A stretch of 64,000 nucleotides of DNA from Neisseria sp. 83E34 (GTDB taxonomy: Bacteria > Pseudomonadota > Gammaproteobacteria > Burkholderiales > Neisseriaceae): NCBI RefSeq assembly GCF_001308015.1, contig NZ_LGYH01000008.1, positions 1 through 64,000 on the forward strand, written 5' to 3'. Below are positions 44,422 through 53,417 of this stretch, in pieces (position 1 is the stretch's first letter; every line of letters starts with the position of its first letter). The notes under the pieces are model-generated. The model was not told the origin of the DNA and made no database searches. It worked only from the letters and a program-made list of their open reading frames with translations. A program made the position numbers and the translations under genes.

Positions 44422-45234
44422 ATGATTAAAAAAGCTACCCTATTAGCATCTTTAACCGCAGCACTCATGCTCGGCGCTTGTTCGAAAGACAATGGGCAAA
44501 ACGCTGCCGAGGCCGGTCAGAAAACTTATATCGTTGCGACCGATGCGTCTTACGCGCCTTTTGAATATATGGAGAATAATCAGGTTATCGGTTTCTCTCA
44601 CGATATCTTGAAAGCAGCAGGCGAAAAAGAAGGCATTAAATTTGAATTCGTCAACACGCCGTTTGAAGGCATTTTTGCCAACGTAGGTAAAGGCGACAGT
44701 GATGTGGCGTTGGCCAGCATCACTATTACCGAAGAGCGCAAGCAGCAAGTGGATTTTACCGATCCTTATTTTGAAGCCACTCAGATGATTGTTACCGCCG
44801 AGAAAGGTAGCGATATTAAGTCTTTCAAAGATTTGAAAAAACGCAGCGTATCCGTTCAAACCGGCACAACTGCTGATTTGATTTTGCAAGATTTGCAAGG
44901 TAAAGACAGCGCAAATATCAAACGCTTCGAAACCATGCCTTTGGCATTTAAAGAGTTGGAAGCGGGCGGGGTAGATGCGACCGTGGGCGATAACGGCGTG
45001 GTTCAAAACTTTGTATCCAATAACCCGGGTAAAAAATACCGCATGTTTATTGATCCGGAGTTTCCGAAAGAGCAATACGGCTTTGCGCTTAAAAAAGGCC
45101 GCGATGACGGCTTGCGCGAAAAAATCAACAAAGGCTTGGCTGCTATTAAGGCAGACGGCACTTATGCCAATATCGAAGCCAAATGGTTTAAGCAGGATGA
45201 AGCCGTTGCAGCATCGGCAGCTTCTGCAAAATAA
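44422..45234 (+). CDS. Amino-acid-binding lipoprotein (ABC transporter SBP family 3)
   Basis: A 270-residue lipoprotein: lipobox LGAC (Cys20) after MIKKATLLASLTAALM. The mature part is a family 3 periplasmic binding protein: IVATDASYAPFEYMENNQVIGFSHDILKAAGE (family signature), DVALASITITEERKQQVDFTDPYF, VQTGTTADLILQ, VDATVGDNGVV. It should bind a polar or basic amino acid (Arg/Lys/His/Gln/Cys type) for an ABC importer. No permease or ATPase gene is adjacent. A Lys/Ala tail ends the protein. Confidence 0.88.
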   Translation: MIKKATLLASLTAALMLGACSKDNGQNAAEAGQKTYIVATDASYAPFEYMENNQVIGFSHDILKAAGEKEGIKFEFVNTPFEGIFANVGKGDSDVALASITITEERKQQVDFTDPYFEATQMIVTAEKGSDIKSFKDLKKRSVSVQTGTTADLILQDLQGKDSANIKRFETMPLAFKELEAGGVDATVGDNGVVQNFVSNNPGKKYRMFIDPEFPKEQYGFALKKGRDDGLREKINKGLAAIKADGTYANIEAKWFKQDEAVAASAASAK

Positions 45235-45287
45235 AATATGATATCGCTGTGAAGCAAATATTAAGTTTTATAGCGATAATCATTAAA

Positions 45288-45324
45288 CAATGCCTGTCTG
45301 AATAATTTCAGACAGGCATTGTTG
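45288..45324. terminator. Inverted wadDUS pair
   Basis: CAATGCCTGTCTGAA and complement between convergent SBP and NTF2-like genes. Confidence 0.75.
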
Positions 45325-45346
45325 CTACCTCGAATCAAGAAACCGG

Positions 45347-45844
45347 TTAGTGTTTCTTACCTTTGGCACCGGTTGTTTTTTCAGGCATCAGGGATGAATG
45401 GTGTGATGAAATCAGCCATTTGTTGCCGTCCCATCTGTAAGTGAACGTATAACGACCGGGGGCTGATGAACCGTCGGCAAACGTAAATGTATATAAGCCG
45501 TTATCTTTGGCTACGTTACAGCCGATTTGGATATGGCTCATATCGATTTTGCCGACTGGTTTTTTCTCTAAGAAGTGTTTGAAATAATCTTCTTTTTCAG
45601 CTTGTGTCAGGCGGGGTTTGTTGGAGAGTGTCGGCAGCAAGATGCCGTCTTCGGCATAATTCTCCACCACTTTTTTCGGATCTCTGGTTTGCAGCGAGTT
45701 ATTCCAGCGGTCGAATAAAGCCGCGATTTCTTCTTTAGTAGTTTGTTTGCAGGAATGTTCGGCAACCGGGGCTTTTTTATCGAAAACCGAGCAGGCCGAC
45801 AATGCAGTAGATGCTACCAAAGCGGCTAACATGTGTAGTTTCAT
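45347..45844 (-). CDS. NTF2-like lipoprotein (SgcJ/DUF4440 type)
   Basis: A 165-residue lipoprotein (lipobox LSAC, Cys18). The mature part is an NTF2-like fold of the SgcJ/EcaC or DUF4440 type: KEEIAALFDRWNNSLQTRDPKKVVENYAEDGILLPTLSN (quoted in parts), DYFKHFLEKKPVGKID and YTFTYRWDGNKWLISSHHSSLMP, whose last strand-turn is characteristic. Members with a signal peptide are periplasmic and of unknown substrate; the SHHSSLMP ending is shared with calcium/calmodulin kinase II association-type NTF2 proteins. The tail is basic (GAKGKKH). Confidence 0.8.
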   Translation of the reverse strand: MKLHMLAALVASTALSACSVFDKKAPVAEHSCKQTTKEEIAALFDRWNNSLQTRDPKKVVENYAEDGILLPTLSNKPRLTQAEKEDYFKHFLEKKPVGKIDMSHIQIGCNVAKDNGLYTFTFADGSSAPGRYTFTYRWDGNKWLISSHHSSLMPEKTTGAKGKKH

Positions 45845-46030
45845 ATTATTCTCCTTTGTAAGTTAATAGAATGACAGGAAAAATTATTTTTTATATTTTA
45901 TATATTTAAAAATACATTGCTTGAGCAGTTTAGAGGGCGGAGGCAGTATTTTGTTCCTGAACTTATACTAAATGATTAATAGAATGTAATGTTTAGGTTA
46001 AGTGTTGGGTAAATGAATTGCCGGAATCAT

Positions 46031-46044
46031 TTTCAGACAGGCAT
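46031..46044 (-). repeat. Single wadDUS
   Basis: Reverse TGCCTGTCTGAA about 50 bases before the ung start. Confidence 0.7.
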
Positions 46045-46090
46045 AGCTTTTGTTATAGTGCAGGCTGTTTTTGATTTATATGGAATATTT

Positions 46091-46750
46091 ATGCAGACTT
46101 GGAAAGAAGCGATTGGGTCAGAAAAAGAAGCACCTTATTTCCAACATATTTTGAACACGGTGAAAGCTGAGCGGCAGGCTGGGCAGATTGTTTATCCGCC
46201 GGCAAACGATGTGTTTAATGCGTTTAAAGCCACGGAATTTGACCAAGTAAAAATCGTGATCCTGGGGCAAGATCCGTATCATGGCGCCGGGCAGGCGCAC
46301 GGCTTGGCTTTTTCGGTGCGGCCTGAAGTGCAGATACCGCCTTCTTTGCAAAATATTTATAAAGAGCTGGCGGCCGATATTGAAGGCTTTCAGATTCCCC
46401 GGCACGGTTATCTGCAAAAATGGGCGGAGCAGGGCGTATTGCTGCTCAATACCGTGTTAACCGTGCGCGCAGGGCAGGCGCATTCGCATGCTTCATTGGG
46501 TTGGGAGCAGTTTACCGATTGCGTGATTCACCGCCTGAATGATCAGCGCGAGCATCTTGTATTTATGCTTTGGGGCAGCCACGCACAAAAGAAAGGCGCA
46601 TTCATCGACCGAAACCGCCATCTGGTTTTGACTGCGCCTCACCCGTCGCCCCTTTCCGCACACCGAGGCTTTTTGGGTTGCCGCCACTTTTCCCAAGCCA
46701 ATGCTTATCTGGAAGCACACGGCCAAACGCCCATAGAATGGCAGATTTAA
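46091..46750 (+). CDS. ung: Uracil-DNA glycosylase
   Basis: Ung excises uracil from DNA as the first step of base excision repair. The 219 residues have the water-activating motif GQDPYHG (59-65; Asp61), [34 protein letters not shown] and the DNA-intercalation loop [11 protein letters not shown]. The start at 46091 ([11 protein letters not shown]) follows TGGAATATTT; the open frame continues upstream to 46013 but is not conserved. Confidence 0.97.
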   Translation: MQTWKEAIGSEKEAPYFQHILNTVKAERQAGQIVYPPANDVFNAFKATEFDQVKIVILGQDPYHGAGQAHGLAFSVRPEVQIPPSLQNIYKELAADIEGFQIPRHGYLQKWAEQGVLLLNTVLTVRAGQAHSHASLGWEQFTDCVIHRLNDQREHLVFMLWGSHAQKKGAFIDRNRHLVLTAPHPSPLSAHRGFLGCRHFSQANAYLEAHGQTPIEWQI

Positions 46751-46778
46751 GGTACAATTGAATCCTTTCCATATCTTG

Positions 46779-46821
46779 TTTTCAGACAGGCATTGCATAA
46801 AGTATATGCCTGTCTGAAAAA
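46779..46821. repeat. Head-to-head wadDUS pair
   Basis: TTTTCAGACAGGCA, 13 bases, TGCCTGTCTGAAAA between ung and glnS (same strand). Ends 19 bases before the glnS start. Confidence 0.7.
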
Positions 46822-46839
46822 ATCAAAGGCTACCGCAAA

Positions 46840-48528
46840 ATGATGAATAAAGACCAATTTGCCGATAACCACTTTATCCGCACCATTATTGACGAAGACC
46901 TCAAAAGCGGCAAGCACACCGCCATCCAAACCCGTTTTCCGCCTGAACCGAACGGCTATCTGCATATCGGCCACGCCAAATCCATCTGCCTGAACTTCGG
47001 TTTGGCCTATATTTACGACGGCCTGTGCAATCTGCGTTTCGACGACACCAACCCCGAAAAAGAAAATCAAGAATACGTTGATTCGATTAAAGAAGACGTG
47101 CAATGGCTGGGTTTCAAATGGGCGGGCGAGCCGCGCTATGCTTCCGATTATTTCGACCAACTGTTCGATTACGCTGTCGGCCTGATTAAAGACGGCAAAG
47201 CTTATGTGGACGACCTAACCGCCGAAGAAATGCGCGAATACCGCGGCACGCTCACCGAGCCGGGCAAAAACAGTCCCTACCGCGACCGCAGCGTCGAAGA
47301 AAACCTCGATTTGTTCATGCGCATGAAAAACGGCGAATTTCCCGACGGCAGCAAAACCCTGCGCCTGAAAATCGACATGGCCGCAGGCAACGTAAACCTG
47401 CGAGATCCGGTAATTTACCGCATCCGTCGTGCGCATCACCACAACACCGGCGACAAGTGGTGCATCTACCCGATGTACGACTACACCCATGCCATTTCCG
47501 ATGCCATCGAAAAAATCACCCATTCGCTGTGTACGCTTGAATTTGAAGCTCACCGCCCGCTGTATGACTGGGTGCTTGACAACATTCCGATTGATAACCA
47601 CCCGCGCCAATACGAGTTTTCCCGTTTGGAATTGCTGTACTCCATCACATCCAAACGCAAACTGAACCAGCTGGTTTCAGACGGCCACGTTTCAGGCTGG
47701 AACGACCCGCGTATGCCCACCATCTCCGGCATGCGCCGTCGCGGCTACACGCCCGAAGGCCTGCGTCTGTTTGCCAAGCGTGTCGGCATTTCCAAATCTG
47801 AAAACGTGGTGGATATGAGCGTATTGGAAGGGGCGGTTCGCGAAGAGCTGGAAGATTCCGCCCCGCGCATGATGGCCGTCTTAAACCCGATTAAGGTTAC
47901 GCTCACCAATTTTGAAGCAGGCAAAACTCAAAGCCGCAGCGCGCCTTACCACCCGCATCACGAAGAAATGGGCGAGCGCGAAGTACCCATTAGCCAAACC
48001 CTGTATATCGAAGCCGACGATTTCAGCGAGAATCCGCCTAAAGGCTGGCAGCGCCTCACACTCGGCGGAGAAGTACGCCTGCGTTACAGCTATGTGATTA
48101 AGTGCGAGGAAGTGGTGAAAGATGAAAACGGCAATGTAGTCGAACTCAAATGCAGCATTGACCACGATACGCTGGGCAAGAAGCCGGAAGGCCGTAAAGT
48201 GAAAGGCGTGATTCACTGGCTTTCCGCCGAACATGCCGTACCCGCTACCGTACGCCTGTACGACCGCCTGTTTATCGAGCCGCGCCCGGATGCCGTTCGC
48301 GGTGAAGACGGCGAATACCTGCCGTTTACCGATTTCCTCAACCCTGAGTCTATGAAGGAAATCACTGCTTATGTCGAGCCGGTTGCGGATACTTTAGAAC
48401 CTGAAAGCCGCTGGCAATTTGAGCGTTTGGGCTATTTCGTTACCGACCGTTATGACCACAGCAAAGAAAAACCGGTATTCAACCGCACCGTGGCTTTGAA
48501 AGACACTTGGCAAGCTAAAGAAGCTTAA
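46840..48528 (+). CDS. glnS: Glutaminyl-tRNA synthetase
   Basis: GlnS charges tRNA-Gln; its presence with Neisseria's amidotransferase route is family knowledge. The 562 residues contain [18 protein letters not shown] with HIGH at 42-45, [11 protein letters not shown], the KMSKS-equivalent [10 protein letters not shown], and the two C-terminal beta-barrel anticodon-binding domains. The ATG is doubled (MMNKDQ). A sequence one base off the AG-DUS core lies in coding sequence at 47676-47687. Confidence 0.97.
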   Translation: MMNKDQFADNHFIRTIIDEDLKSGKHTAIQTRFPPEPNGYLHIGHAKSICLNFGLAYIYDGLCNLRFDDTNPEKENQEYVDSIKEDVQWLGFKWAGEPRYASDYFDQLFDYAVGLIKDGKAYVDDLTAEEMREYRGTLTEPGKNSPYRDRSVEENLDLFMRMKNGEFPDGSKTLRLKIDMAAGNVNLRDPVIYRIRRAHHHNTGDKWCIYPMYDYTHAISDAIEKITHSLCTLEFEAHRPLYDWVLDNIPIDNHPRQYEFSRLELLYSITSKRKLNQLVSDGHVSGWNDPRMPTISGMRRRGYTPEGLRLFAKRVGISKSENVVDMSVLEGAVREELEDSAPRMMAVLNPIKVTLTNFEAGKTQSRSAPYHPHHEEMGEREVPISQTLYIEADDFSENPPKGWQRLTLGGEVRLRYSYVIKCEEVVKDENGNVVELKCSIDHDTLGKKPEGRKVKGVIHWLSAEHAVPATVRLYDRLFIEPRPDAVRGEDGEYLPFTDFLNPESMKEITAYVEPVADTLEPESRWQFERLGYFVTDRYDHSKEKPVFNRTVALKDTWQAKEA

Positions 48529-48545
48529 ACAGGATGGAATGAACA

Positions 48546-48580
48546 GATGCCTGTCTGAAAACTTTTTCAGACAGGCATCT
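48546..48580. terminator. Inverted wadDUS pair
   Basis: GATGCCTGTCTGAAAA and complement between convergent glnS and trmA. Confidence 0.75.
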
Positions 48581-48592
48581 TTATTTATTGTT

Positions 48593-49681
48593 TCAACGTT
48601 TCTTCAACAACACACCGCTTTCAATATGATGGGTAAACGGAAATTGGTCAAACAAAGCAAAACGTACCGGAATGTGGGTTTTGCATAATTGGTTTAAGTT
48701 GTTGTGCAGCGTTTCGGGGTTGCACGAAATATAGATTACATTATCAAATTGTGCAACCAGTTTCAGCGTTTCCTCATCTACTCCGGCACGAGGCGGATCG
48801 ATGAAAATGGTTGAAAAATCATAAGATTGTAAATCAATATTCTGCTCTTGCAAGCGTCGGAATGTGCGGGAGCAGGTGTAGGCTTCAGTAAATTCTTCTG
48901 CGGAAAGGCGGGCAATGGAGATGTTGGCAGCGCCGTTGGCTTCGATATTCCATTGCGCCGCCTGCACGGATGTTTTGGATACTTCAGTGGCCAATACACG
49001 GCGGAACTGGTCGGCCAGAGGTAGGGTGAAATTGCCGTTGCCGCAATAAAGTTCCAGCAAATCGCCGCCTAAGCCGTTGGCAGTATTGCATGCCCATTCC
49101 AACATTTTTTCACACACAAAGGCATTGGGCTGGGTAAAGCTGCCTTCGGTTTGGCGGTATACAAAAGTCTTGCCGCCAACGCTTAATTTTTCGGTAACAA
49201 AATCTTGCGATAAAACGATTTTCTGACCGCGGCTGCGCCCGATAATGAAAATGCCGAGTTTGTTTTGTAAGGCTTCCGCTGTGGTTTGCCATTGATCATC
49301 CAGTTTTTTGTGATAAATCAGGCTAACCAGCATTTCTCCACTTAATGTTGATAAAAATTCACACTGGTATAAGCGGGTTTGTAATACGGGAGATTGTTTG
49401 ATTTCCGCCAGGAGCACAGGCATCAATTCGTTGATGGTTGTATATGCCGGTGGAAATTGTTCCAGCCGGATTAACGATGCGGAAGAAGCTTTTTGTCCGC
49501 GCTCAAACATGGCATAGCAAATGTCATCACCTTCATGCCAAATGCGGAATTCCGAGCGCATACGGTAATGTTGCTCGGGCGAAGCATAGATTTCCAGCTC
49601 GGGTATGGCCAGATTTTTAAACAAATCGCGCAAATAGGCGGATTTTTCAGCTAATTGCTGCTGGTAATCCTGATCGGGCAT
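48593..49681 (-). CDS. trmA: tRNA (uracil-54-C5)-methyltransferase
   Basis: TrmA makes 5-methyluridine at position 54 of the T loop of nearly all tRNAs. The 362 residues show the N-terminal RNA-binding part (MRSEFRIWHEGDDICYAMFE), SAM motif LLELYCGNGNFTLPLA, FIDPPRAGVDEETL, and the catalytic Cys in VIYISCNPETL. No iron-sulfur Cys motif as in RlmD/RumA, which fits TrmA. Single gene; haem locus starts 190 bases upstream in the opposite direction. Confidence 0.96.
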   Translation of the reverse strand: MPDQDYQQQLAEKSAYLRDLFKNLAIPELEIYASPEQHYRMRSEFRIWHEGDDICYAMFERGQKASSASLIRLEQFPPAYTTINELMPVLLAEIKQSPVLQTRLYQCEFLSTLSGEMLVSLIYHKKLDDQWQTTAEALQNKLGIFIIGRSRGQKIVLSQDFVTEKLSVGGKTFVYRQTEGSFTQPNAFVCEKMLEWACNTANGLGGDLLELYCGNGNFTLPLADQFRRVLATEVSKTSVQAAQWNIEANGAANISIARLSAEEFTEAYTCSRTFRRLQEQNIDLQSYDFSTIFIDPPRAGVDEETLKLVAQFDNVIYISCNPETLHNNLNQLCKTHIPVRFALFDQFPFTHHIESGVLLKKR

Positions 49682-49829
49682 GATGGGTACTTCCTTAATA
49701 AAAAACCTTGCTATTTTACCCGAATCTTAATCTTCCCGTTGTTCTCTATTATTCATCAAAACAAAGCTTTGCTTTTCAGACAGGAATTTGCATTTTCTAA
49801 AGCTTGCATTTTCTTACAAAGAATTATAT

Positions 49830-49844
49830 AAATAATAATTATTT
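49830..49844 (+). promoter_or_regulatory. Candidate Fur box upstream of haem receptor
   Basis: AAATAATAATTATTT is a perfect 7-1-7 palindrome matching the Fur core (GATAAT-A-ATTATC-like), 30 bases before the receptor start and in an AT-rich promoter region. It implies iron repression of the haem locus. Confidence 0.6.
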
Positions 49845-49873
49845 TTAATAATATTAAAATCAAGGATTACAAA

Positions 49874-52072
49874 ATGTATTTGAAAAAAACAGTGCAGTTG
49901 ATTGCATTGGCTTTTACTGCACCAATAGTGTATGCAAACGGGCAAACCGTTGAAGTAAAAACCGTTACCGTAACCGCCGACCGCAACGCGCAAAATTTAG
50001 ACAAAGCCGCGCCGAATGTGGCGGTGATTTCGCGCCAAGAGTTGAATCGGGCGGCTGCGGCTGATTTGGATGATTTAGTGCTGTACAAGCCGGGCGTAGA
50101 TGTGCCGACCGACAACAACCGCCGCGGCAATGCGGGGGTGAATATCCGCGGTATCGGCGGCAACCGTATTCTGATGATGGTGGACGGCATCCGCATTCCC
50201 GAAGCGTATGCGGGCGGCGGAAGCAATGCGGCGGTTTCCGGCCGCGATTTGGTGGAAGCCGATACTTTGAAGCAGGTGGATATTGTGAAAGGCCCGTATT
50301 CCGCACTGTATGGCAGCGATGCCTTGGGCGGCGTGGTGAATCTTTCCACTTATTCGCCTGCTGATTTTGTGGATGCCGAAAAACCTTTCCACTTCGGCTT
50401 GAAACACAGCTACCGCAGCCGCGACCGCAGCCACGGCGTGACTGCGTCGGCAGCAGGTTATGCGCAAAACGCACAGGGTTTGCTGATGCTGACCCGCCGC
50501 CAAGGCCATGAAAGCAAAAACCGCGGCAGCGTCGATACGCGCAACGGCAGCCGTACCAAACCGAATCCGCAAGATTTCCGCAGTTACAATATCTTAGCCA
50601 AAGGCGATGCGGGCAATGAAAACCACCGCGTAGAAGCCTTATTCGAGCATTTTTACCGCAAGAAAGAAACCGATTTGCTGAACACTTTGGGCACGGGTGC
50701 GCCGCGCGGCCCGCGGGTAACCACAACGACAGCCAGTTCGTCGGACGACCGCGCCCGCCGCCAGCGTATTGAATTGGGCTACCGCTACCGCGGCGACTCC
50801 GCCTTGAAAGAAGCCAATATTTACGTTTACCGGCAAAGGCTGAAATCGGAAGACGATGCGGTTACTGATGAAACCGCCCGCATGGCCGGACGCATCACTG
50901 AAGACGGCATCCGCTATTCCGATTACGGTTTCAACCAAACCACCCAAGGCATCAATACCCGCGGCGTGTTTGAAGCCGATACAGGCCGTCTGAAACACAC
51001 CATTGTGGCGGGCGCGGAATTCAAACAAACCGACACGGAGCGTCCGCGCGACAGCACCACGGTTGGCCGCGACGGCAGCATCAGCAAAATGTATGCCGGC
51101 GCGCTGTATCCGAACAAAACCTTCCCCGATTCGCGCCGCCGCACCGTCAGCCTTTATGCGCAAGACAGCTTGGCGTTTCCCAACGGCATCGTGCTGACGC
51201 CGGCCTTGCGTTTCGAGCATGAAAAGCTCAAACCGCAAATCGATCAAGCCTATCTGAACAGCAGGCCCGACAGCCTGCCGAAAGATTTCAGCGACAGTTC
51301 GTTTACGCCCAGTCTGCGTTTGAGCGTGCCGTTCGGTGAGGCGTTTACCGGCTTTGCCACTTATTCGCGCGGCTTCCGCACGCCGCCGTTTGATACGGCC
51401 ACTATGTCGTTCAACAACAGCCAGCACGGCTATAAAGTGATTCCGAACAACAACTTGAAATCGGAACATTCCGACAGCGTCGAGCTGGGCTTTAAATATA
51501 AAGACGAGCGCACCAAAGCGCAGGTAACCACCTTCTATAACCGTTACCGCGATTTTATCAGCCGCAAGCAGGTCGGAGTTGAGCAGGGCGCAGGCGGCCG
51601 CCCGATCAATGTGTTCAAATACGACAATCTGGACAAAGTAAAAACCTACGGCATCGAAGCCGCTGCGGCTGTGAAATTCGGCGACAACTGGCAACTCGGC
51701 AGCAGCATCGCTTGGATGCGCGGCAAAGACGGCGAAGGCAAACCGCTGGACACCGCTTATCCGCTCAACGGCGTGATCGGTTTGGACTACGCTCAAGAGA
51801 AATGGGGCGCAGGCACCAAATTGCGCTGGGCGAGAGCGCAAAACCGCACCAGCGATGCCAGCTATTTCAAAACGCCCGGCTACGGCGTTTGGGATGCAGG
51901 CGTTTGGTACAAACCGCTTAAAAATCTAGAGCTTGGCCTGAATATATATAACATTGCCAACAAAAAATACTGGCAGCATGCCGATGTGGCGGGCGTAGCG
52001 GACACCGGCACTATGGATACCTACACCCAGCCCGGCCGCAATGTGGCTGCTTCGTTACAGCTGAAGTTTTAA
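49874..52072 (+). CDS. TonB-dependent haem/haemoglobin receptor
   Basis: A 732-residue outer-membrane receptor. Signal peptide MYLKKTVQLIALAFTAPIVYA; TonB box-like VEVKTVTVTA; plug domain (SRQELNRAAAADLDDLV, NIRGIGGNRILMMVDGIRIP, GPYSALYGSDALGG); 22-stranded barrel ending in LQLKF. Haem-receptor landmarks: FRTP at 501-504 (the FRAP box), His518 and PNNNL at 524-528 (the NPNL box), the His lying between them as in HemR/HmuR. It is high in GC and holds an AG-DUS at 50983-50994. HmbR or HpuB of the pathogens are different; exact name not assigned. First gene of the haem operon. Confidence 0.92.
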   Translation: MYLKKTVQLIALAFTAPIVYANGQTVEVKTVTVTADRNAQNLDKAAPNVAVISRQELNRAAAADLDDLVLYKPGVDVPTDNNRRGNAGVNIRGIGGNRILMMVDGIRIPEAYAGGGSNAAVSGRDLVEADTLKQVDIVKGPYSALYGSDALGGVVNLSTYSPADFVDAEKPFHFGLKHSYRSRDRSHGVTASAAGYAQNAQGLLMLTRRQGHESKNRGSVDTRNGSRTKPNPQDFRSYNILAKGDAGNENHRVEALFEHFYRKKETDLLNTLGTGAPRGPRVTTTTASSSDDRARRQRIELGYRYRGDSALKEANIYVYRQRLKSEDDAVTDETARMAGRITEDGIRYSDYGFNQTTQGINTRGVFEADTGRLKHTIVAGAEFKQTDTERPRDSTTVGRDGSISKMYAGALYPNKTFPDSRRRTVSLYAQDSLAFPNGIVLTPALRFEHEKLKPQIDQAYLNSRPDSLPKDFSDSSFTPSLRLSVPFGEAFTGFATYSRGFRTPPFDTATMSFNNSQHGYKVIPNNNLKSEHSDSVELGFKYKDERTKAQVTTFYNRYRDFISRKQVGVEQGAGGRPINVFKYDNLDKVKTYGIEAAAAVKFGDNWQLGSSIAWMRGKDGEGKPLDTAYPLNGVIGLDYAQEKWGAGTKLRWARAQNRTSDASYFKTPGYGVWDAGVWYKPLKNLELGLNIYNIANKKYWQHADVAGVADTGTMDTYTQPGRNVAASLQLKF

Positions 52073-52081
52073 ACACATTTT

Positions 52082-52123
52082 TTCAGACGGCCTCGGTGTT
52101 AGGTTTCAGACAGGCCGTCTGAA
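52082..52123. repeat. Mixed-dialect DUS cluster
   Basis: An AG-DUS in reverse (52082-52093), then TTCAGACAGGC overlapping AGGCCGTCTGAA (52105-52123): a wadDUS-type reverse copy and an AG-DUS share five bases. Lies between the receptor and hmuS. Confidence 0.7.
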
Positions 52124-52157
52124 AAAGCAGAGAGCAAGAAAAAAGGAGCAGAATCGA

Positions 52158-53198
52158 ATGAATCTTTGGGAACAATACCAAGCCAACAAAGCCCAAAAAC
52201 AGGGTATGTATTTCCCGCGCGAAGCCGCCGCCGATTTGGGCGTGAGCGAAGGCGCGTTGATGGCCGATGCGCCGGAAACGGTTTACCTCGGCGGCAAAAA
52301 CAATGTGCGCGACATTGTGCTGAAGCTGCACACGCTGGGCTTGGTGCAGTGCATCGTGCGCAACAGCGTGTGTGTGCACGAAAAGCAGGGCGTGTATGAA
52401 AATGTGAGCATGGCGCCGACTTCGGGCATCGCCGTCAACGTGGGCGGCATCGACCTGCGGATTTTTCCGGCGCGCTGGCATCATGTGCTGGCCGTAACCA
52501 ACCGCGACGGCGAAAAAGTGTCCCGTTCGATTCAGTTTTACGACGAATTCGGCGTATCCGTGCAGAAAGTCTTTATGCGCGAAGAGGGCAAAGAAGCCGA
52601 GTGGCAGGCCTTGCTCGACGCGTTCCGCACCGAAGGCAAGCCCGCATTCCAAACCGGCGAATTGCCGCCCGTAACCGCCACGCCCGCATTGCTGTCTGAA
52701 AAAGAAGCCGCGTTTCAAGAGCGTTGGAACGAATTGAAAGACGTACACCACTTCGGCGGCTTGCTGGAAACATTCAATCTCGACCGCCAAACCGCCTACC
52801 GCCACGCCCCCGAAGGCGCGGCCAAACTGCTGAGTCACGAAGCATGGCAGCAAGTGCTGGAAGCCGCCCGCGACCGCGGCATCGAAATCATGATTTTTGC
52901 CGGCAACCGCGGCCTCGTGCAGATTCAGACAGGCAAAGTGCACAACGTCGTGCGCGCCCGCGGCTACCTCAACGTGCTCGACGGCAAAGAAGAAGGCTTC
53001 AGCATGCATCTGAAAGATGATGAAATCGTAGAAACTTGGGTAGTGCGCCGCCCGATACGCGACGGCTTCGTTACCTGTGTGGAAGGTTTCGACAACCACC
53101 GCAAAACCGTGATTCAGATTTTCGGCAGACGGCAGGAAGGCGAGCCGGAACTCGAAGTATGGCGCGAGATTACCGATAAGCTGCTGCAAGCGGGTTGA
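52158..53198 (+). CDS. hmuS: Haem-utilisation protein HmuS/HemS type
   Basis: A 346-residue cytosolic protein of the HemS/ChuX-like 'hemin-degrading factor' family, which receives imported haem and opens or traffics it. Two homologous halves are visible: LWEQYQANKAQKQGMYFPREAAADLGVSEGALMAD (short pieces) and, after about 180, FQERWNELKDVHHFGGLLETFNLDRQTAYRHAP. RNSVCVHEKQGVYENV and MIFAGNRGLVQIQTG are paired strands of each half. AAAGGAG precedes the ATG. Located between receptor and hmuT, as in other Gram-negative haem loci. GC-rich like the receptor. Confidence 0.92.
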   Translation: MNLWEQYQANKAQKQGMYFPREAAADLGVSEGALMADAPETVYLGGKNNVRDIVLKLHTLGLVQCIVRNSVCVHEKQGVYENVSMAPTSGIAVNVGGIDLRIFPARWHHVLAVTNRDGEKVSRSIQFYDEFGVSVQKVFMREEGKEAEWQALLDAFRTEGKPAFQTGELPPVTATPALLSEKEAAFQERWNELKDVHHFGGLLETFNLDRQTAYRHAPEGAAKLLSHEAWQQVLEAARDRGIEIMIFAGNRGLVQIQTGKVHNVVRARGYLNVLDGKEEGFSMHLKDDEIVETWVVRRPIRDGFVTCVEGFDNHRKTVIQIFGRRQEGEPELEVWREITDKLLQAG

Positions 53199-53417
53199 TG
53201 CTTGATCATGTTTTCAGACAGGCATTGTGGCCGTCTGAAAGTAGGGCAGGCATCCTTGCCCGCCATGTACCCGATAAATAAAAAGCCCCAATGCGGCGGG
53301 CAGAGATGCCCGCCCTACCGGTAAAAGCAGCATAAAGTCTTAACCAAACCTTTCAGACGGCCTCCCCCATACACCAAAGGCCGTCTGAAAACCCTTATAT
53401 CCACAAAGGAAAAACAC
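53199..53417. repeat. Intercistronic hairpin repeat and AG-DUS pair
   Basis: GTAGGGCAGGCATCCTTGCCCGCC (24 bases; not written in one run elsewhere) at 53241-53264 pairs with 53295-53318 with few mismatches to form a long hairpin. Flanked by AG-DUS copies at 53228-53239 (TGG variant), 53352-53363 and 53378-53389, and by a wadDUS at about 53213. Could attenuate or process the transcript between hmuS and hmuT. Confidence 0.65.

Noticed and set aside
50639-51841. 400-codon open frame on the - strand inside the haem receptor
   Set aside because: It is the antisense of a GC-rich gene; the + strand encodes a full TonB-dependent receptor with all motifs.
52083-53189. 368-codon open frame on the - strand across hmuS
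   Set aside because: Antisense shadow of hmuS, which has a ribosome binding site and clear family motifs.
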